From: Paenibacillus sp. UNC451MF | GTDB lineage: Bacteria > Bacillota > Bacilli > Paenibacillales > NBRC-103111 | Assembly: GCF_000686845.1 (NCBI RefSeq) | Contig: NZ_JMLS01000001.1 | Span: forward strand, 248,001-312,000 | Direction: 5' to 3' | DNA length: 64,000 nt | Shown here: positions 23,600-32,946 of the stretch, piece after piece | How the letters are laid out: each line of letters starts with the position of its first letter | How positions within the stretch are numbered: position 1 is the stretch's first letter | Translations under genes and position numbers: made by a program | Notes under the pieces: generated by a model | Database searches by the model: none | What the model was told of the DNA's origin: nothing | The model's input: only the letters and a program-made list of their open reading frames with translations

Positions 23600-24709
23600 A
23601 TGGATGCAGAGCCTTTGTTGAAGCTTTTACGGGACAAGAAGCCATTGGTTATCGAACGGTGGCAGCAACTGATGTCAGAACGGCTTACGCGCAACTATAA
23701 TCTATCCAATATGACGCGTAAAGGTGACATCTATTTTGATTATCTTACCGATCTTCATATCGAGACCGACAGTCATCCAATTCTGCAAAAAGTTCCCGAA
23801 TGGTGCCAACGGTTCGAGGAATTACAGCTTCAAATCATTGATATTATTCAATGCTCCCACATGTGGCGGCGTTCGTTGGTGGAAGTGTGCGGTGATTCGT
23901 TATCGATAAAGCTGTTTCAGGCGATCTGCCTGCGGATTGACGAATTCGAGGCGGTTCTAACCGAATCCTACTGGCAGACCACAGTAGCTTCCATTAAGGA
24001 AAAAGATATGGCGATACATGAGCTTCACGACGACCGAATGAATTTAATCGGGAAAATGGCGGCGAGCATGGCTCATGAGATCCGCAATCCGTTGACCTCT
24101 ATCAAAGGGTTTGTGCAACTGCTTCGTTCGAATATCCGAACGCTGCCCGTTGAGAAGACGGATGCTTATTTGGAGTTTATAGAGGCCGAATGCAACAATA
24201 TGCATATGCAGGTTACGGGCTTTTTAAGCTTTTCAAAACGGCCTATGGTTGAAGAAGAAATGGCTCCAATCTCGGTTAAGCAGATACTCGATTACAATTT
24301 GTCATTGCTGCGTCCTCGTCTTATTAACGAAAACGTGCATTTGAATGTAAACATCCTGGATAACATGATGCTGCGCGTCCAAAAATTAGCTATTCAGCAA
24401 GTGTTGAACAACTTGATTAACAATGGAATTGATGCCTTGTCCGATGCAAAATATGATAAAAAAATAAACATCACTGCTTTTGAGGATCATCTTAAAGCCT
24501 ATATTCATATCACGAATAACGGGCCGGAGATTCCAACTGAGCTGGCCAAATCTCTGTTCACTCCATTTGTCACGAATAAAACGAACGGCACAGGTCTTGG
24601 TCTAACCATTTGCAAGCAAATCATGTCCAAAAATGATGGTGACATTTCGTTTAAAAGCACGGAAGAGGAAACCGTATTTATGCTATCGTTTCCAAAATCA
24701 GCATCATAA
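23600..24709 (+). CDS. Cytoplasmic sensor histidine kinase (sporulation kinase-like)
   Basis: 369 residues without membrane segments. The first ~145 residues are helical and resemble an RsbR-type N-terminal sensor (KPLVIERWQQLM). The phospho-acceptor block is AASMAHEIRNPLTSIKGF near residue 155. The ATP-binding N box is QQVLNNLINNGIDAL and the G2 box GTGLGLTICKQ. This HisKA/HATPase pattern is closest to KinB/KinC/KinE-like kinases feeding the sporulation phosphorelay. It is 125 bases after the CheX-like gene with no terminator between, so the riboswitch may control it too. No response regulator is adjacent. Confidence 0.85.
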   Translation: MDAEPLLKLLRDKKPLVIERWQQLMSERLTRNYNLSNMTRKGDIYFDYLTDLHIETDSHPILQKVPEWCQRFEELQLQIIDIIQCSHMWRRSLVEVCGDSLSIKLFQAICLRIDEFEAVLTESYWQTTVASIKEKDMAIHELHDDRMNLIGKMAASMAHEIRNPLTSIKGFVQLLRSNIRTLPVEKTDAYLEFIEAECNNMHMQVTGFLSFSKRPMVEEEMAPISVKQILDYNLSLLRPRLINENVHLNVNILDNMMLRVQKLAIQQVLNNLINNGIDALSDAKYDKKINITAFEDHLKAYIHITNNGPEIPTELAKSLFTPFVTNKTNGTGLGLTICKQIMSKNDGDISFKSTEEETVFMLSFPKSAS

Positions 24710-24736
24710 CCCAGTATAAAAAAGATAAAAACGAAC

Positions 24737-24765
24737 TGCAGGCGAATCCGCTTGCGGTTTTTTTT
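24737..24765 (+). terminator. Terminator after the histidine kinase
   Basis: CTGCAGGCG (24737-24745), loop AATC, CGCTTGCGG pairing with two G-U pairs, then eight T. Confidence 0.7.
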
Positions 24766-24851
24766 GTTTGTTTCTGGATCTATTTCAATAACTTACTATC
24801 TCGTGAAACGATAGCGACGCAGGTTTGTTCATGCTCCGTTCATATTCGTGG

Positions 24852-24950
24852 TGTACTTTATATCGAAGTAAAGCACATGAAGCTCGGCGGACCACGCTTG
24901 GCCTTACGTGAATGGCTTACGAAGTAAGTTTTGCTCCGCAAAACTCTTAG
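24852..24950 (+). promoter_or_regulatory. Structured leader with possible 12-codon upstream ORF before the RND pump
   Basis: Three local hairpins follow each other: TGTACTTTA/TAAAGCACA (24852-24877), CTTAC-GAA-GTAAG (24916-24928) and AGTTTTGC-TCC-GCAAAACT (24927-24945); the last two overlap by two bases. An ATG at 24912 opens a 12-codon frame (MAYEVSFAPQNS) whose TAG at 24948 overlaps the AGGAGGG ribosome site of the pump gene. Its own ribosome site is weak. It may be a leader peptide or chance. Confidence 0.35.
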
Positions 24951-24961
24951 GAGGGAACCAA

Positions 24962-27900
24962 ATGAACAAACTGACCAGCTTCTCCATGAAAAATGTAGCT
25001 GCGGTGTTCATCATTATAGCTATATTGATGGGCGGAGGCTTGTACTCAGCATCTACATTAAAAGTGGAGAACATGCCGGATGTATCATTTCCGGTAGTAT
25101 TAATTTCCACCACCTATCAAGGTCCGCCCAAGGACGTGATGGAGGAGGTCACGAAGCCTATAGAGGATAAGGTGGCCAATATCGAAGATATCGATTCGTT
25201 AACGTCCACTTCAAGCGATAACGTATCCACCATCATCGTCCAATTTAAACAAAATGTAGACACAGACAAAAAGAAACAGGATTTAGAAAGTCTTGTGCAG
25301 GAAGTGAAGCTGCCGGCAACAGCAGATAGACCTAAGGTATCTACCTTCGGCTTTGCTTCGATTCCAGCTTATTATTTAGCCATCTATGCGGATAATGGGA
25401 TGAGTCAGACCGAGCTGGATCAGCTCTATGAGGATACAATCAAGCCTGGCTTTGAATCCATGCCGGGTATTGACCATCTAGACTCCATCGGTTCGAGAGA
25501 AACGACTATGGATATACAGCTGGACGCCGATGCGTTGAACAGCTACGGATTGACTCCAGCGCAAGTTACAGGTTCACTTCGCAACGCGTTATCCAACGGG
25601 CCTATCGGCTCCGTCGAGTTTGATGGTAATACCAAGATGGCACGAGTTACTGGAGACCTCGATAGTCTTTACAATTTGGAGCAAATGGAACTGACTACAG
25701 GAAGCGGCAGTACGATCATGTTGAAGGAAATAGCTAAAATCAAGGCGGTAACGGATTCTACCTTTAACGCTCGTCTTGATGGTAAGCCAGCAATCGGCGT
25801 TCACCTATACAAAACGAAGAGCGCGAATGCCGTTGATTTTTCCAACGATACGGACAAGCTGATCGAGCAATGGCAGCAATCGATGCCGGGTGTCACTTTC
25901 AAAGCGGTTTATAACAGCGCGGATGAAGTTAAAGAATCCGTTACCGGCATGCTGAAGGAAGGCATATCCGGGGCGCTGCTCGCCTCGTTGATGATATTGC
26001 TGTTCCTGCGCAATGTGCGTATGACACTGATAGTTTTAGTATCGATCCCATTATCGATATTGATCACGCTGCTCATGATGTCCCAGCTAAACATATCGCT
26101 TAACATCATGACGCTAGGGGGCATGTTCATAGCAGTAGGGCGTGTCGTCGACGATAGTATTGTCGTCATTGAGAATATTTACGCAGCTCTGCAAAAAGCG
26201 CAAGAGCGCAATGAATCAGTCATTAAGCTGGCTACGAAGCAGGTGTCCATGGCTATCACTTCGTCAACGTTGGCGACGGTAGGGGTATTTGCCCCAATCG
26301 GGATGGTGAGCGGAATCGCGGGTGAATTTTTTAGACCGTTCGCTATTACGCTAGCCTGTGCACTTCTTGCATCCCTTCTGGTAGCATTGACGGTCATCCC
26401 GATGATGGCTAAGCTGCTGGTGCTTCGCGGCGGGAAGATCAAGCATCACGATGAAAACAAACGTGGACCGGTTCAAGCTTTTTATGAAAAAGTGCTGAAA
26501 TGGAGCCTTACTCACCGTATTAAAACGCTTGTGATTTCCGGTGTTTTGCTCGTCGTCACGCTGGCAACAGTAGTGCCGAACCTGGCGGTCAGCTTCATGC
26601 CGAGCAGCCAGGCCGAACGCCAAATGTATTTTCAAATCAAGCTGCCTTACGAGACTTCCTTTGAAAGCAACGACCAGCAGACGAAGCAGATTGAGGCGAT
26701 GCTGCGAGACGCCAAGGATAGCTCTGGTGAACCGCTCTTCACCTATGTGGAATCTTTGGTCGGCTACGGAGGCAAAACAGATCAGGTAGCCTACGAGTCT
26801 GAAGTATACACCGAGGTTAATGAGAAAGCCGATCCAGACAAGGTGAAGGATCAATATAAAACGTTGATTTTGAACGAGCTGCCAAACGGATCTGAGGTTA
26901 CTCCTAAGACATTGGCAGGCGGAGGCGGGGGTGTTTCTTCCACCGACTTCTCCTACTCGCTGAAAGGCGACGATCAAAAGCAGCTTGAGGATGCTGCCGC
27001 AATCGTAAAAGAGAAAATGAAGGAGTTTCCTGAGCTAGACGAAGTGGAAGACAGCCTGAGTGACTCGAAGACAGAAGTCGAAATCAATGTCGATCAACAA
27101 AAGGCCCGTTCATTCGGCTTGAGCGCATCGACGATACGAGATACGGCACGAAGCTGGATCCAAAAGGAACAGCTGGGCGATCTTCATTTTGACAATCTGC
27201 TGTACAAAACGACGGTAGAGCTTGCTAAAGAAGACAAAAATTCGCTTGATAAAATCGGAAAAATTCCATTGAAAGCATCTAACGGAAATACGGTTTATTT
27301 GAATGAAGTAGCAAAAATCAATGAAAAACAATCACCTGCTTCTTTGCAGCGCGATAGTCGGGTGCAGGTTGTTACGATTACCGCCAAAATCAACGATGTG
27401 AACAAATCCGGTGTGAGCAACAAGGTTTCTGCCGCGTTGAATGCAACTGACCTCCCTGACGGAGTTTCCCGCGAGGTGAAAGGGGTCACGGCCGACATTC
27501 AGGAAAGCTTCTCGCAGTTGTTCGTTGCAATGGGAGCTGCAATTTGTATCGTGTATCTGGTCATGGTATTGGCTTTTGGTAACGCGGGTGCGCCTTTTGC
27601 AATCCTGTTCTCCCTTCCTTTCGCCGCTATCGGCGGATTAATAGCTTTATTGTTAACGGGAGAGTCGTTGAATATTACATCTTTGATCGGCTTTATGATG
27701 CTTATCGGTATTGTTGTTACCAACGCGATTGTGCTTATCGACCGGGCACAGCAGTTAAGACACGAAGGATATACGGTTCGTCATGCTCTAGTCGAAGCGG
27801 GAATGGTGCGGTTAAGACCGATTATTATGACCGCAGGTGCGACGGTTGTTGCATTGGTGCCGCTGGCGCTTGGATTAACCAAAGGAACCTTGATTTCCAA

Positions 27901-28057
27901 AGGGTTGGCTGTCGTAGTTATAGGCGGTCTAACAACTTCCACGATATTGACGTTGGTTGTCGTGCCAGTCGTGTATGAGCTGATTGAAGCTATTAAAAAC
28001 AAAGTCGGACAATGGTTCCACCGTAAACAAAAACCGGATCAAACAATGGAAATGTAA
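24962..28057 (+). CDS. RND-family efflux pump (SwrC/AcrB type)
   Basis: 1031 residues from ATG 24962, which directly follows AGGAGGG. The upstream in-frame codons from 24908 lack a site. Twelve membrane segments with two large extracellular loops, as in hydrophobe/amphiphile exporters. The proton-relay block GRVVDDSIVVIENIY is in TM4, with the repeat-related VVTNAIVLIDRAQQLRHEG in TM10. The porter domain contains the N-terminal block NMPDVSFPVV. In B. subtilis SwrC exports surfactin and gives self-resistance; the substrate here is unknown. It is co-transcribed with an adaptor lipoprotein. Confidence 0.93.
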   Translation: MNKLTSFSMKNVAAVFIIIAILMGGGLYSASTLKVENMPDVSFPVVLISTTYQGPPKDVMEEVTKPIEDKVANIEDIDSLTSTSSDNVSTIIVQFKQNVDTDKKKQDLESLVQEVKLPATADRPKVSTFGFASIPAYYLAIYADNGMSQTELDQLYEDTIKPGFESMPGIDHLDSIGSRETTMDIQLDADALNSYGLTPAQVTGSLRNALSNGPIGSVEFDGNTKMARVTGDLDSLYNLEQMELTTGSGSTIMLKEIAKIKAVTDSTFNARLDGKPAIGVHLYKTKSANAVDFSNDTDKLIEQWQQSMPGVTFKAVYNSADEVKESVTGMLKEGISGALLASLMILLFLRNVRMTLIVLVSIPLSILITLLMMSQLNISLNIMTLGGMFIAVGRVVDDSIVVIENIYAALQKAQERNESVIKLATKQVSMAITSSTLATVGVFAPIGMVSGIAGEFFRPFAITLACALLASLLVALTVIPMMAKLLVLRGGKIKHHDENKRGPVQAFYEKVLKWSLTHRIKTLVISGVLLVVTLATVVPNLAVSFMPSSQAERQMYFQIKLPYETSFESNDQQTKQIEAMLRDAKDSSGEPLFTYVESLVGYGGKTDQVAYESEVYTEVNEKADPDKVKDQYKTLILNELPNGSEVTPKTLAGGGGGVSSTDFSYSLKGDDQKQLEDAAAIVKEKMKEFPELDEVEDSLSDSKTEVEINVDQQKARSFGLSASTIRDTARSWIQKEQLGDLHFDNLLYKTTVELAKEDKNSLDKIGKIPLKASNGNTVYLNEVAKINEKQSPASLQRDSRVQVVTITAKINDVNKSGVSNKVSAALNATDLPDGVSREVKGVTADIQESFSQLFVAMGAAICIVYLVMVLAFGNAGAPFAILFSLPFAAIGGLIALLLTGESLNITSLIGFMMLIGIVVTNAIVLIDRAQQLRHEGYTVRHALVEAGMVRLRPIIMTAGATVVALVPLALGLTKGTLISKGLAVVVIGGLTTSTILTLVVVPVVYELIEAIKNKVGQWFHRKQKPDQTMEM

Positions 28058-28071
28058 GGGGAGAGGATAGG

Positions 28072-29388
28072 ATGAATCAGCGTAAAAGGAAACGCCAGTA
28101 CCGGCAGTTGTCGATGACGGCAGGAACGCTCCTTGTCGTCGCGGCGTTGGCTGCAGGCTGCGCATCACCCAAGACGACAGACCCGATGGCATCAGCCCAA
28201 TCGGATAACAAGACCGTGAAGGTGGCATCCGTTGGCAAGCAAAGCATGGGAGATCCCAAAGAGCAGGTAGCGGATGTCGTAGCGGCTTCCCAAGTCGATA
28301 TTAGTCCAAAGGTTGATGGTCAGGTGCTGCAAATGTTAAAAAAACGCGGAGATGTGGTTCAACAAGGGGAGGTGATCTTAAAGCTGGACACGAAGGATGC
28401 CGTACTTCAACAGCAAAAAAGCGAGGTGGCTCTGAAAAGCGCAGAGGATGCTCTTCAAAAAACAACAGAGGATTTAAACAACAGTAGAACCGAGCTCCAA
28501 AACTCCATAGTGAAGTCACAGCAGCAGTTGGATAATGTAACGAAGGATTACAATAAAATGCATAACGATTTTGATGCCGGGCTTGTTACGAAGCGTCAGC
28601 TGGAACAAAGCGAAATGCAGGTGAATAGTGCCCAGCTGGACCTTCAGAACCTGCAGAATAAGCTGGATGCCATGGATAAAACGAACGGGTTAGCCAGCGC
28701 GCAATCGCAAGTTGATTCCGCTAGAATCGGTGTTCAAGACATTAATAATACGATGGAGAATTACGAAGTGAAGTCTCCTATTACCGGAGTGCTGACGGAT
28801 CTAAGCATAGAAGTGGGCCAAACCTTAGCTCGGGGCAGCAAAGCCGGACAGGTACAGCAGATTGATCCGATTAAAATCAAAGCAGAGCTAAGCGAGTCCG
28901 CGGCTCAACTGGCGAGAGGCAAGCAGGAGCTTAGCTTCTACAGCGCTGATAATCCTACCCGGATCATGAAGGGCCGCGTCACTTATTTGGCTGATGTGAT
29001 GAACTCTCAGACGAAGTCGTTTCCTTTGGAGCTGGAGGTGGCCAACTCGGACGGATATCTCAAGCCAGGTACCCGGGTCCAGGTTCAGCTAACCAGTCAG
29101 GAAGAGCAGCGGGTTGTTGCAGTTCCAAGCCTTAGTATTGTTCGTGAGGGTAGTGATGCGTTCGTCTTCTTGCTAAATGGAGATCAGGCTGTAAAAAAAC
29201 CAGTGAAGCTTGGGCGAATTAACGATACGTATCAAGAAGTTCTAGAAGGTGTGAAGGTCGGCGATGAACTGATTGTTTCCGGACAGCATCAGCTCAAAGA
29301 CGGTCAGAAGGTTACAGCCGTTAAAGAACAGACAAAAGATATGAAAAAGGAAACGGCGAAGGAACCGGATAAAACAACGACTCCTTAA
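28072..29388 (+). CDS. RND efflux periplasmic-adaptor-type lipoprotein (HlyD/AcrA family)
   Basis: 438 residues. Signal peptide with lipobox AAGC near residue 30. A lipoyl half (DISPKVDGQVLQMLKKRGDV) is followed by a long coiled-coil hairpin (about residues 100-220), the second lipoyl half (YEVKSPITGVLTDLSIEVGQ), a beta-barrel and a membrane-proximal domain. The C-terminus is Lys/Glu-rich. In a Gram-positive cell the protein is anchored outside the membrane and assists the adjacent RND pump. It starts 14 bases after the pump gene with GGGGAGAGGA. Confidence 0.9.
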   Translation: MNQRKRKRQYRQLSMTAGTLLVVAALAAGCASPKTTDPMASAQSDNKTVKVASVGKQSMGDPKEQVADVVAASQVDISPKVDGQVLQMLKKRGDVVQQGEVILKLDTKDAVLQQQKSEVALKSAEDALQKTTEDLNNSRTELQNSIVKSQQQLDNVTKDYNKMHNDFDAGLVTKRQLEQSEMQVNSAQLDLQNLQNKLDAMDKTNGLASAQSQVDSARIGVQDINNTMENYEVKSPITGVLTDLSIEVGQTLARGSKAGQVQQIDPIKIKAELSESAAQLARGKQELSFYSADNPTRIMKGRVTYLADVMNSQTKSFPLELEVANSDGYLKPGTRVQVQLTSQEEQRVVAVPSLSIVREGSDAFVFLLNGDQAVKKPVKLGRINDTYQEVLEGVKVGDELIVSGQHQLKDGQKVTAVKEQTKDMKKETAKEPDKTTTP

Positions 29389-29415
29389 GGAGTGTAGAAG
29401 GAGGTTTTTCTTATA

Positions 29416-31233
29416 ATGAAGACAAACTGGAAAAAGGCTATGGCAGCGGCTGTGCTGTCGATATCGATTGTAGCCACAGCTATTCCTGTGATGGCCGACG
29501 ATGCGGTGCCGGGTGCTTCGATAAGCACCCTCTCTTATGCATTGAATGAGACGATAGCCGCATCTGTGAAGCGTGTTGCCGTCAATCGAACGACGGGTGG
29601 CTTTCAAATCGGCGCAGTTGTCGGATTGACGAATAACGGGAATAGTATGCTACGTGTCCCTGATTATGAAATTCGTGTGAAGACGAAGGAAGGAATCGAA
29701 TACAAGCTGCAGCCTAGCGCATCCAACATGAAATCGATTATGGCCAAGGAAAGCACGGAGCTGTCCTACATGGTAACTGTGGACCGTCCTGATGATATAG
29801 AAATCACCGACCTCTCCTTTGTTGAAGTAGACGAATATACCTATCCTAAGACGGAAAAGGTATTGCTGTCGGTCCCAGTAAATTTGAATGTCTGGTATGG
29901 AACGAAGGGGCAGCTGACAGATCCTTACGCCAATATGGCTTGGGGACAGCCGTTTCAAATTCCGGGTTCAAGCTCTCCGATTCGCTACACACCGGTAGAA
30001 TTAACCAAGCAAAACGATGCGAACGGCTTTTCCTATTTGGTTACGATGATGGCTGAAAATCCGGGTACAGGCAACGAAACAGTTTCGAATTTCCGTATGG
30101 ACGGCAAGACGCCGGATAAGCTGTACACCGGAAAAAAAGTCGAGCAGGAGCCTGTTACACTGGCACCCGGTGAGAAGAAATATGTGCATTTCGCCGTAAC
30201 ATCGGATAAGGACATCAATCTGATCGGCTTGATGCTGATGACCACAGAGGGCTTCGTTTCTGCGGGTGGTCAAGCTGGACAAGGGACAAGTACTGCTGGA
30301 GCGGGTGCAGGGACAGGAGCGAATGCAGGTGCAGCCGCGGGTGCAGTAACGAGCTCTGCGACAGGGTCTGGCTTTGATGTAGGCCGTCTGGTTATCGCAG
30401 CACCTACTCCTGCTGAGATAAATAACGCGGCTGGTTATACGATAGGAACACCTATCGCATTCGATCCTTTGAATCATCTCGTTGATGCCAAGACGGAGGT
30501 TTCCTTGGTCGAGCTGCATTTGCATGACAATGATGGAGAAGGCTTTAAATCCGTTATCGCCAAATTCAAGGTTTCGAATAAGAGCGATATGACGGTAGCT
30601 TTTCCGGCATTCCAGGCACAGCTTGTCGGTGGCGACGGAGCGAGCTACTCAGGGACAAGGCAGACAACAACGGCAGCTGAAATCATGCCGAATCTTGGTT
30701 ATGTAGTCAGCTATTCCTTTATGATTCCGGCTTCCGAGAATGGGGAGAATCTCGTTATGAAGCTTCTGGATAATCAGACGGCAGCACCGTACAGCAGTAC
30801 GATAGCTAATTTCAGTGCACCGGTACAGAAGGATGCAGATGATTCCGTGATGTCATTGTATCCATTTAATGTGAAGCTGGACGACTGGACGATTTCGGCA
30901 TACACCAATCCTGGAGCTAATGGTCAGGGCCTCTCGTATTCTTATAATCTGAAGTTGTGGCTCACTATCGAACATCTGGAGGATGTGGTCGTCGATCAGA
31001 ACTTCTCCAAAATGAAGTTTGAAATCGTTGATAGCGCCGGGCGTATCCTCGGATCGCAATCTGCGCCATTAACAGGTGAAAATAAACTGGTCAGCGGCGA
31101 ACAGACGATTCAATTAAACAATATTAAGACGGATCAATTCAGCTATCCGTTAACTGTTAAAGTTTATGAATCTATTGATACGCCAAATGGAGAATCAACT
31201 CGGTTGGTTAAAACATTGACGCAAACGCCATAA
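29416..31233 (+). CDS. Exported protein of unknown function linked to the RND pump
   Basis: 605 residues. An N-terminal signal peptide (to about residue 27, ...VMADDAVP) directs export; there is no lipobox or C-terminal anchor. The rest seems made of repeated beta-sandwich units (similar phrases: VGLTNNGNSMLRVPDYEIRVK; AKFKVSNKSDMTVAFPAFQA, shown in part). A low-complexity Gly/Ala/Thr linker lies around residues 285-318. I do not recognise the family. Spacing of 27 bases and a GAAGGAGG site place it in the same operon as the pump and adaptor, so it may be an extracellular partner of the exporter. Confidence 0.7.
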   Translation: MKTNWKKAMAAAVLSISIVATAIPVMADDAVPGASISTLSYALNETIAASVKRVAVNRTTGGFQIGAVVGLTNNGNSMLRVPDYEIRVKTKEGIEYKLQPSASNMKSIMAKESTELSYMVTVDRPDDIEITDLSFVEVDEYTYPKTEKVLLSVPVNLNVWYGTKGQLTDPYANMAWGQPFQIPGSSSPIRYTPVELTKQNDANGFSYLVTMMAENPGTGNETVSNFRMDGKTPDKLYTGKKVEQEPVTLAPGEKKYVHFAVTSDKDINLIGLMLMTTEGFVSAGGQAGQGTSTAGAGAGTGANAGAAAGAVTSSATGSGFDVGRLVIAAPTPAEINNAAGYTIGTPIAFDPLNHLVDAKTEVSLVELHLHDNDGEGFKSVIAKFKVSNKSDMTVAFPAFQAQLVGGDGASYSGTRQTTTAAEIMPNLGYVVSYSFMIPASENGENLVMKLLDNQTAAPYSSTIANFSAPVQKDADDSVMSLYPFNVKLDDWTISAYTNPGANGQGLSYSYNLKLWLTIEHLEDVVVDQNFSKMKFEIVDSAGRILGSQSAPLTGENKLVSGEQTIQLNNIKTDQFSYPLTVKVYESIDTPNGESTRLVKTLTQTP

Positions 31234-31246
31234 TACAAATCATACA

Positions 31247-31283
31247 AGACTATTGGACAGTTACTGTTCAATGGTCTTTTTTT
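31247..31283 (+). terminator. Terminator of the RND operon
   Basis: AGACTATTGGACAG (31247-31260), loop TTA, CTGTTCAATGGTCT with mostly paired bases, then seven T. Confidence 0.8.
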
Positions 31284-31364
31284 CATTAATAAAGGAAGCA
31301 GGGAAAGGTTAAAAAGGGGCAATTTAGGCGAAAATGGATAAAAAATAATGAAAGAGGATGCTCA

Positions 31365-32924
31365 GTGGACCTGTTTAAAATGCTATCCAGGAAAATGCTC
31401 AAATCGGGCAGGCGCAGACAGCCACCTGCTGACACTCCGAATCAGGAGCAGCGCCTTATATCGCCGGATTTAGCTGCCAATATCGATGTAATTACCTTTC
31501 TATATGAAGACTGCACGGACATTATATTTCATCCATTCAAAATCGGGGGAGCCACGGATGCTTTCTTAGTTTACATAGATGATATGTCGGATACCGAGCT
31601 TATAGATCAGCAGGTTCTGACTCCATTATTGCAAGCGATGCCTTCCGAGTTAACGATATCGGAATTAAAGAGTCGAATACGTGTATCTGATTCCCAAGAG
31701 GTTACCAATTACAATGATGCAGTTGATCAAATATCGAGGGGAAATGCCGTCGTTTTCATTGATCGCATTAACAGTGCATTTTCATTAGGGTTAGCCAAGT
31801 GGGAAAAACGCTCTATCGAAGAGCCTATAGCCGAATCGGTCGTGAGAGGTCCGCGTCTCGGTTTTACGGAAACGATGGGTGTGAACACCTCCATGCTTCG
31901 GAGGATCATTCGGAGTCCCTCCCTAAAGATGAAATCTCTCACCATCGGACGTTACACCCGGACGGAAGTGATGGTGACCTATATTAAAGGGATTGCTGAT
32001 CCAGCCTTAATCGATGAAATCTGTCACCGCTTGCAGCGAATCGATATTGATGGAATATTAGATAGCGCCTACATCGAAGAGCTGATTAACGATAATCCGT
32101 ATACACCATTCCCGACCATGCTTTCCACTGAACGTCCGGATGTGGTAAGCGCTAATTTATTGGAAGGACGGGTGGGGATTATTATCGACGGCTCCCCGTT
32201 TGTTCTGGTGGCACCCGTCACTATGTTTTCCTTGCTTCAATCTCCTGAGGATTACTACCATACCTATTGGGCTGGATCGATGATACGCTGGCTTCGATAT
32301 CTTTATTTTTTAGTCGCGCTTACGATACCATCGGCATATGTCGCCATCCTGACGTATCATCAGGAGATGATTCCTACGACGCTTCTCCTCAGTGTTGCCA
32401 AATCACGTGAGGAAATTCCGTTTCCGGCGCTCATTGAAGCGCTATTGATGGAAGTAACCTTTGAAGCACTACGCGAAGCGGGGCTGCGTCTTCCTAAGCA
32501 GGTCGGCGCTGCAGTAAGTATCGTGGGGGCGTTGGTTATTGGTCAGGCGGCTATATCGGCAGGACTTGTCTCATCCCCAATGGTTATGGTGGTTGCTTTT
32601 ACAGGGGTAGCTTCCTTTACCTTTCCAAGATATACACTAGGGATTACGGTCAGGCTGCTTCGTTTTCCGCTTATGTTTCTCGCTGGCTTCCTTGGGCTGC
32701 TCGGCTTGATGCTGGGAATTATTATGATAGTTATTCATTTGTGTACGCTGCGTTCGTTTGGTGTCCCGTATTTGTCTCCTATCGCACCAATGAAACAACG
32801 TGCGTTCAAAGACGTATTCCTTAGAACTCCTATCTGGTCTAGAGCGACGCGGCCGCATTTTAATGAATTTTATAACGAGAAAAGACAGTCTCCGGACATG
32901 AAACCGAAGCCCCCAGAGTCCTAA
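31365..32924 (+). CDS. Spore germination receptor subunit A (GerA family)
   Basis: 519 residues from a GTG with AGAGGA upstream. The soluble N-terminal domain carries ESVVRGPRLGFTE near residue 160 and SLKMKSLTIGRYTRTEV, hallmarks of GerA. Several membrane segments occupy residues ~300-470 (YVAILTYHQEMIPTTLL; EVTFEALREAGLRLPK). A-subunits form part of the nutrient receptor in the spore inner membrane. The next genes encode the C lipoprotein and a small D-like protein. The usual B-subunit gene is absent. Confidence 0.92.
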   Translation: MDLFKMLSRKMLKSGRRRQPPADTPNQEQRLISPDLAANIDVITFLYEDCTDIIFHPFKIGGATDAFLVYIDDMSDTELIDQQVLTPLLQAMPSELTISELKSRIRVSDSQEVTNYNDAVDQISRGNAVVFIDRINSAFSLGLAKWEKRSIEEPIAESVVRGPRLGFTETMGVNTSMLRRIIRSPSLKMKSLTIGRYTRTEVMVTYIKGIADPALIDEICHRLQRIDIDGILDSAYIEELINDNPYTPFPTMLSTERPDVVSANLLEGRVGIIIDGSPFVLVAPVTMFSLLQSPEDYYHTYWAGSMIRWLRYLYFLVALTIPSAYVAILTYHQEMIPTTLLLSVAKSREEIPFPALIEALLMEVTFEALREAGLRLPKQVGAAVSIVGALVIGQAAISAGLVSSPMVMVVAFTGVASFTFPRYTLGITVRLLRFPLMFLAGFLGLLGLMLGIIMIVIHLCTLRSFGVPYLSPIAPMKQRAFKDVFLRTPIWSRATRPHFNEFYNEKRQSPDMKPKPPES

Positions 32925-32946
32925 TGCGTTTCAAGTGGATTAGCAG

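Noticed and set aside
26351-26977. 208-codon open frame on the minus strand inside the RND pump gene
   Set aside because: Shadow of the pump gene; composition is biased and it has no supporting signals.
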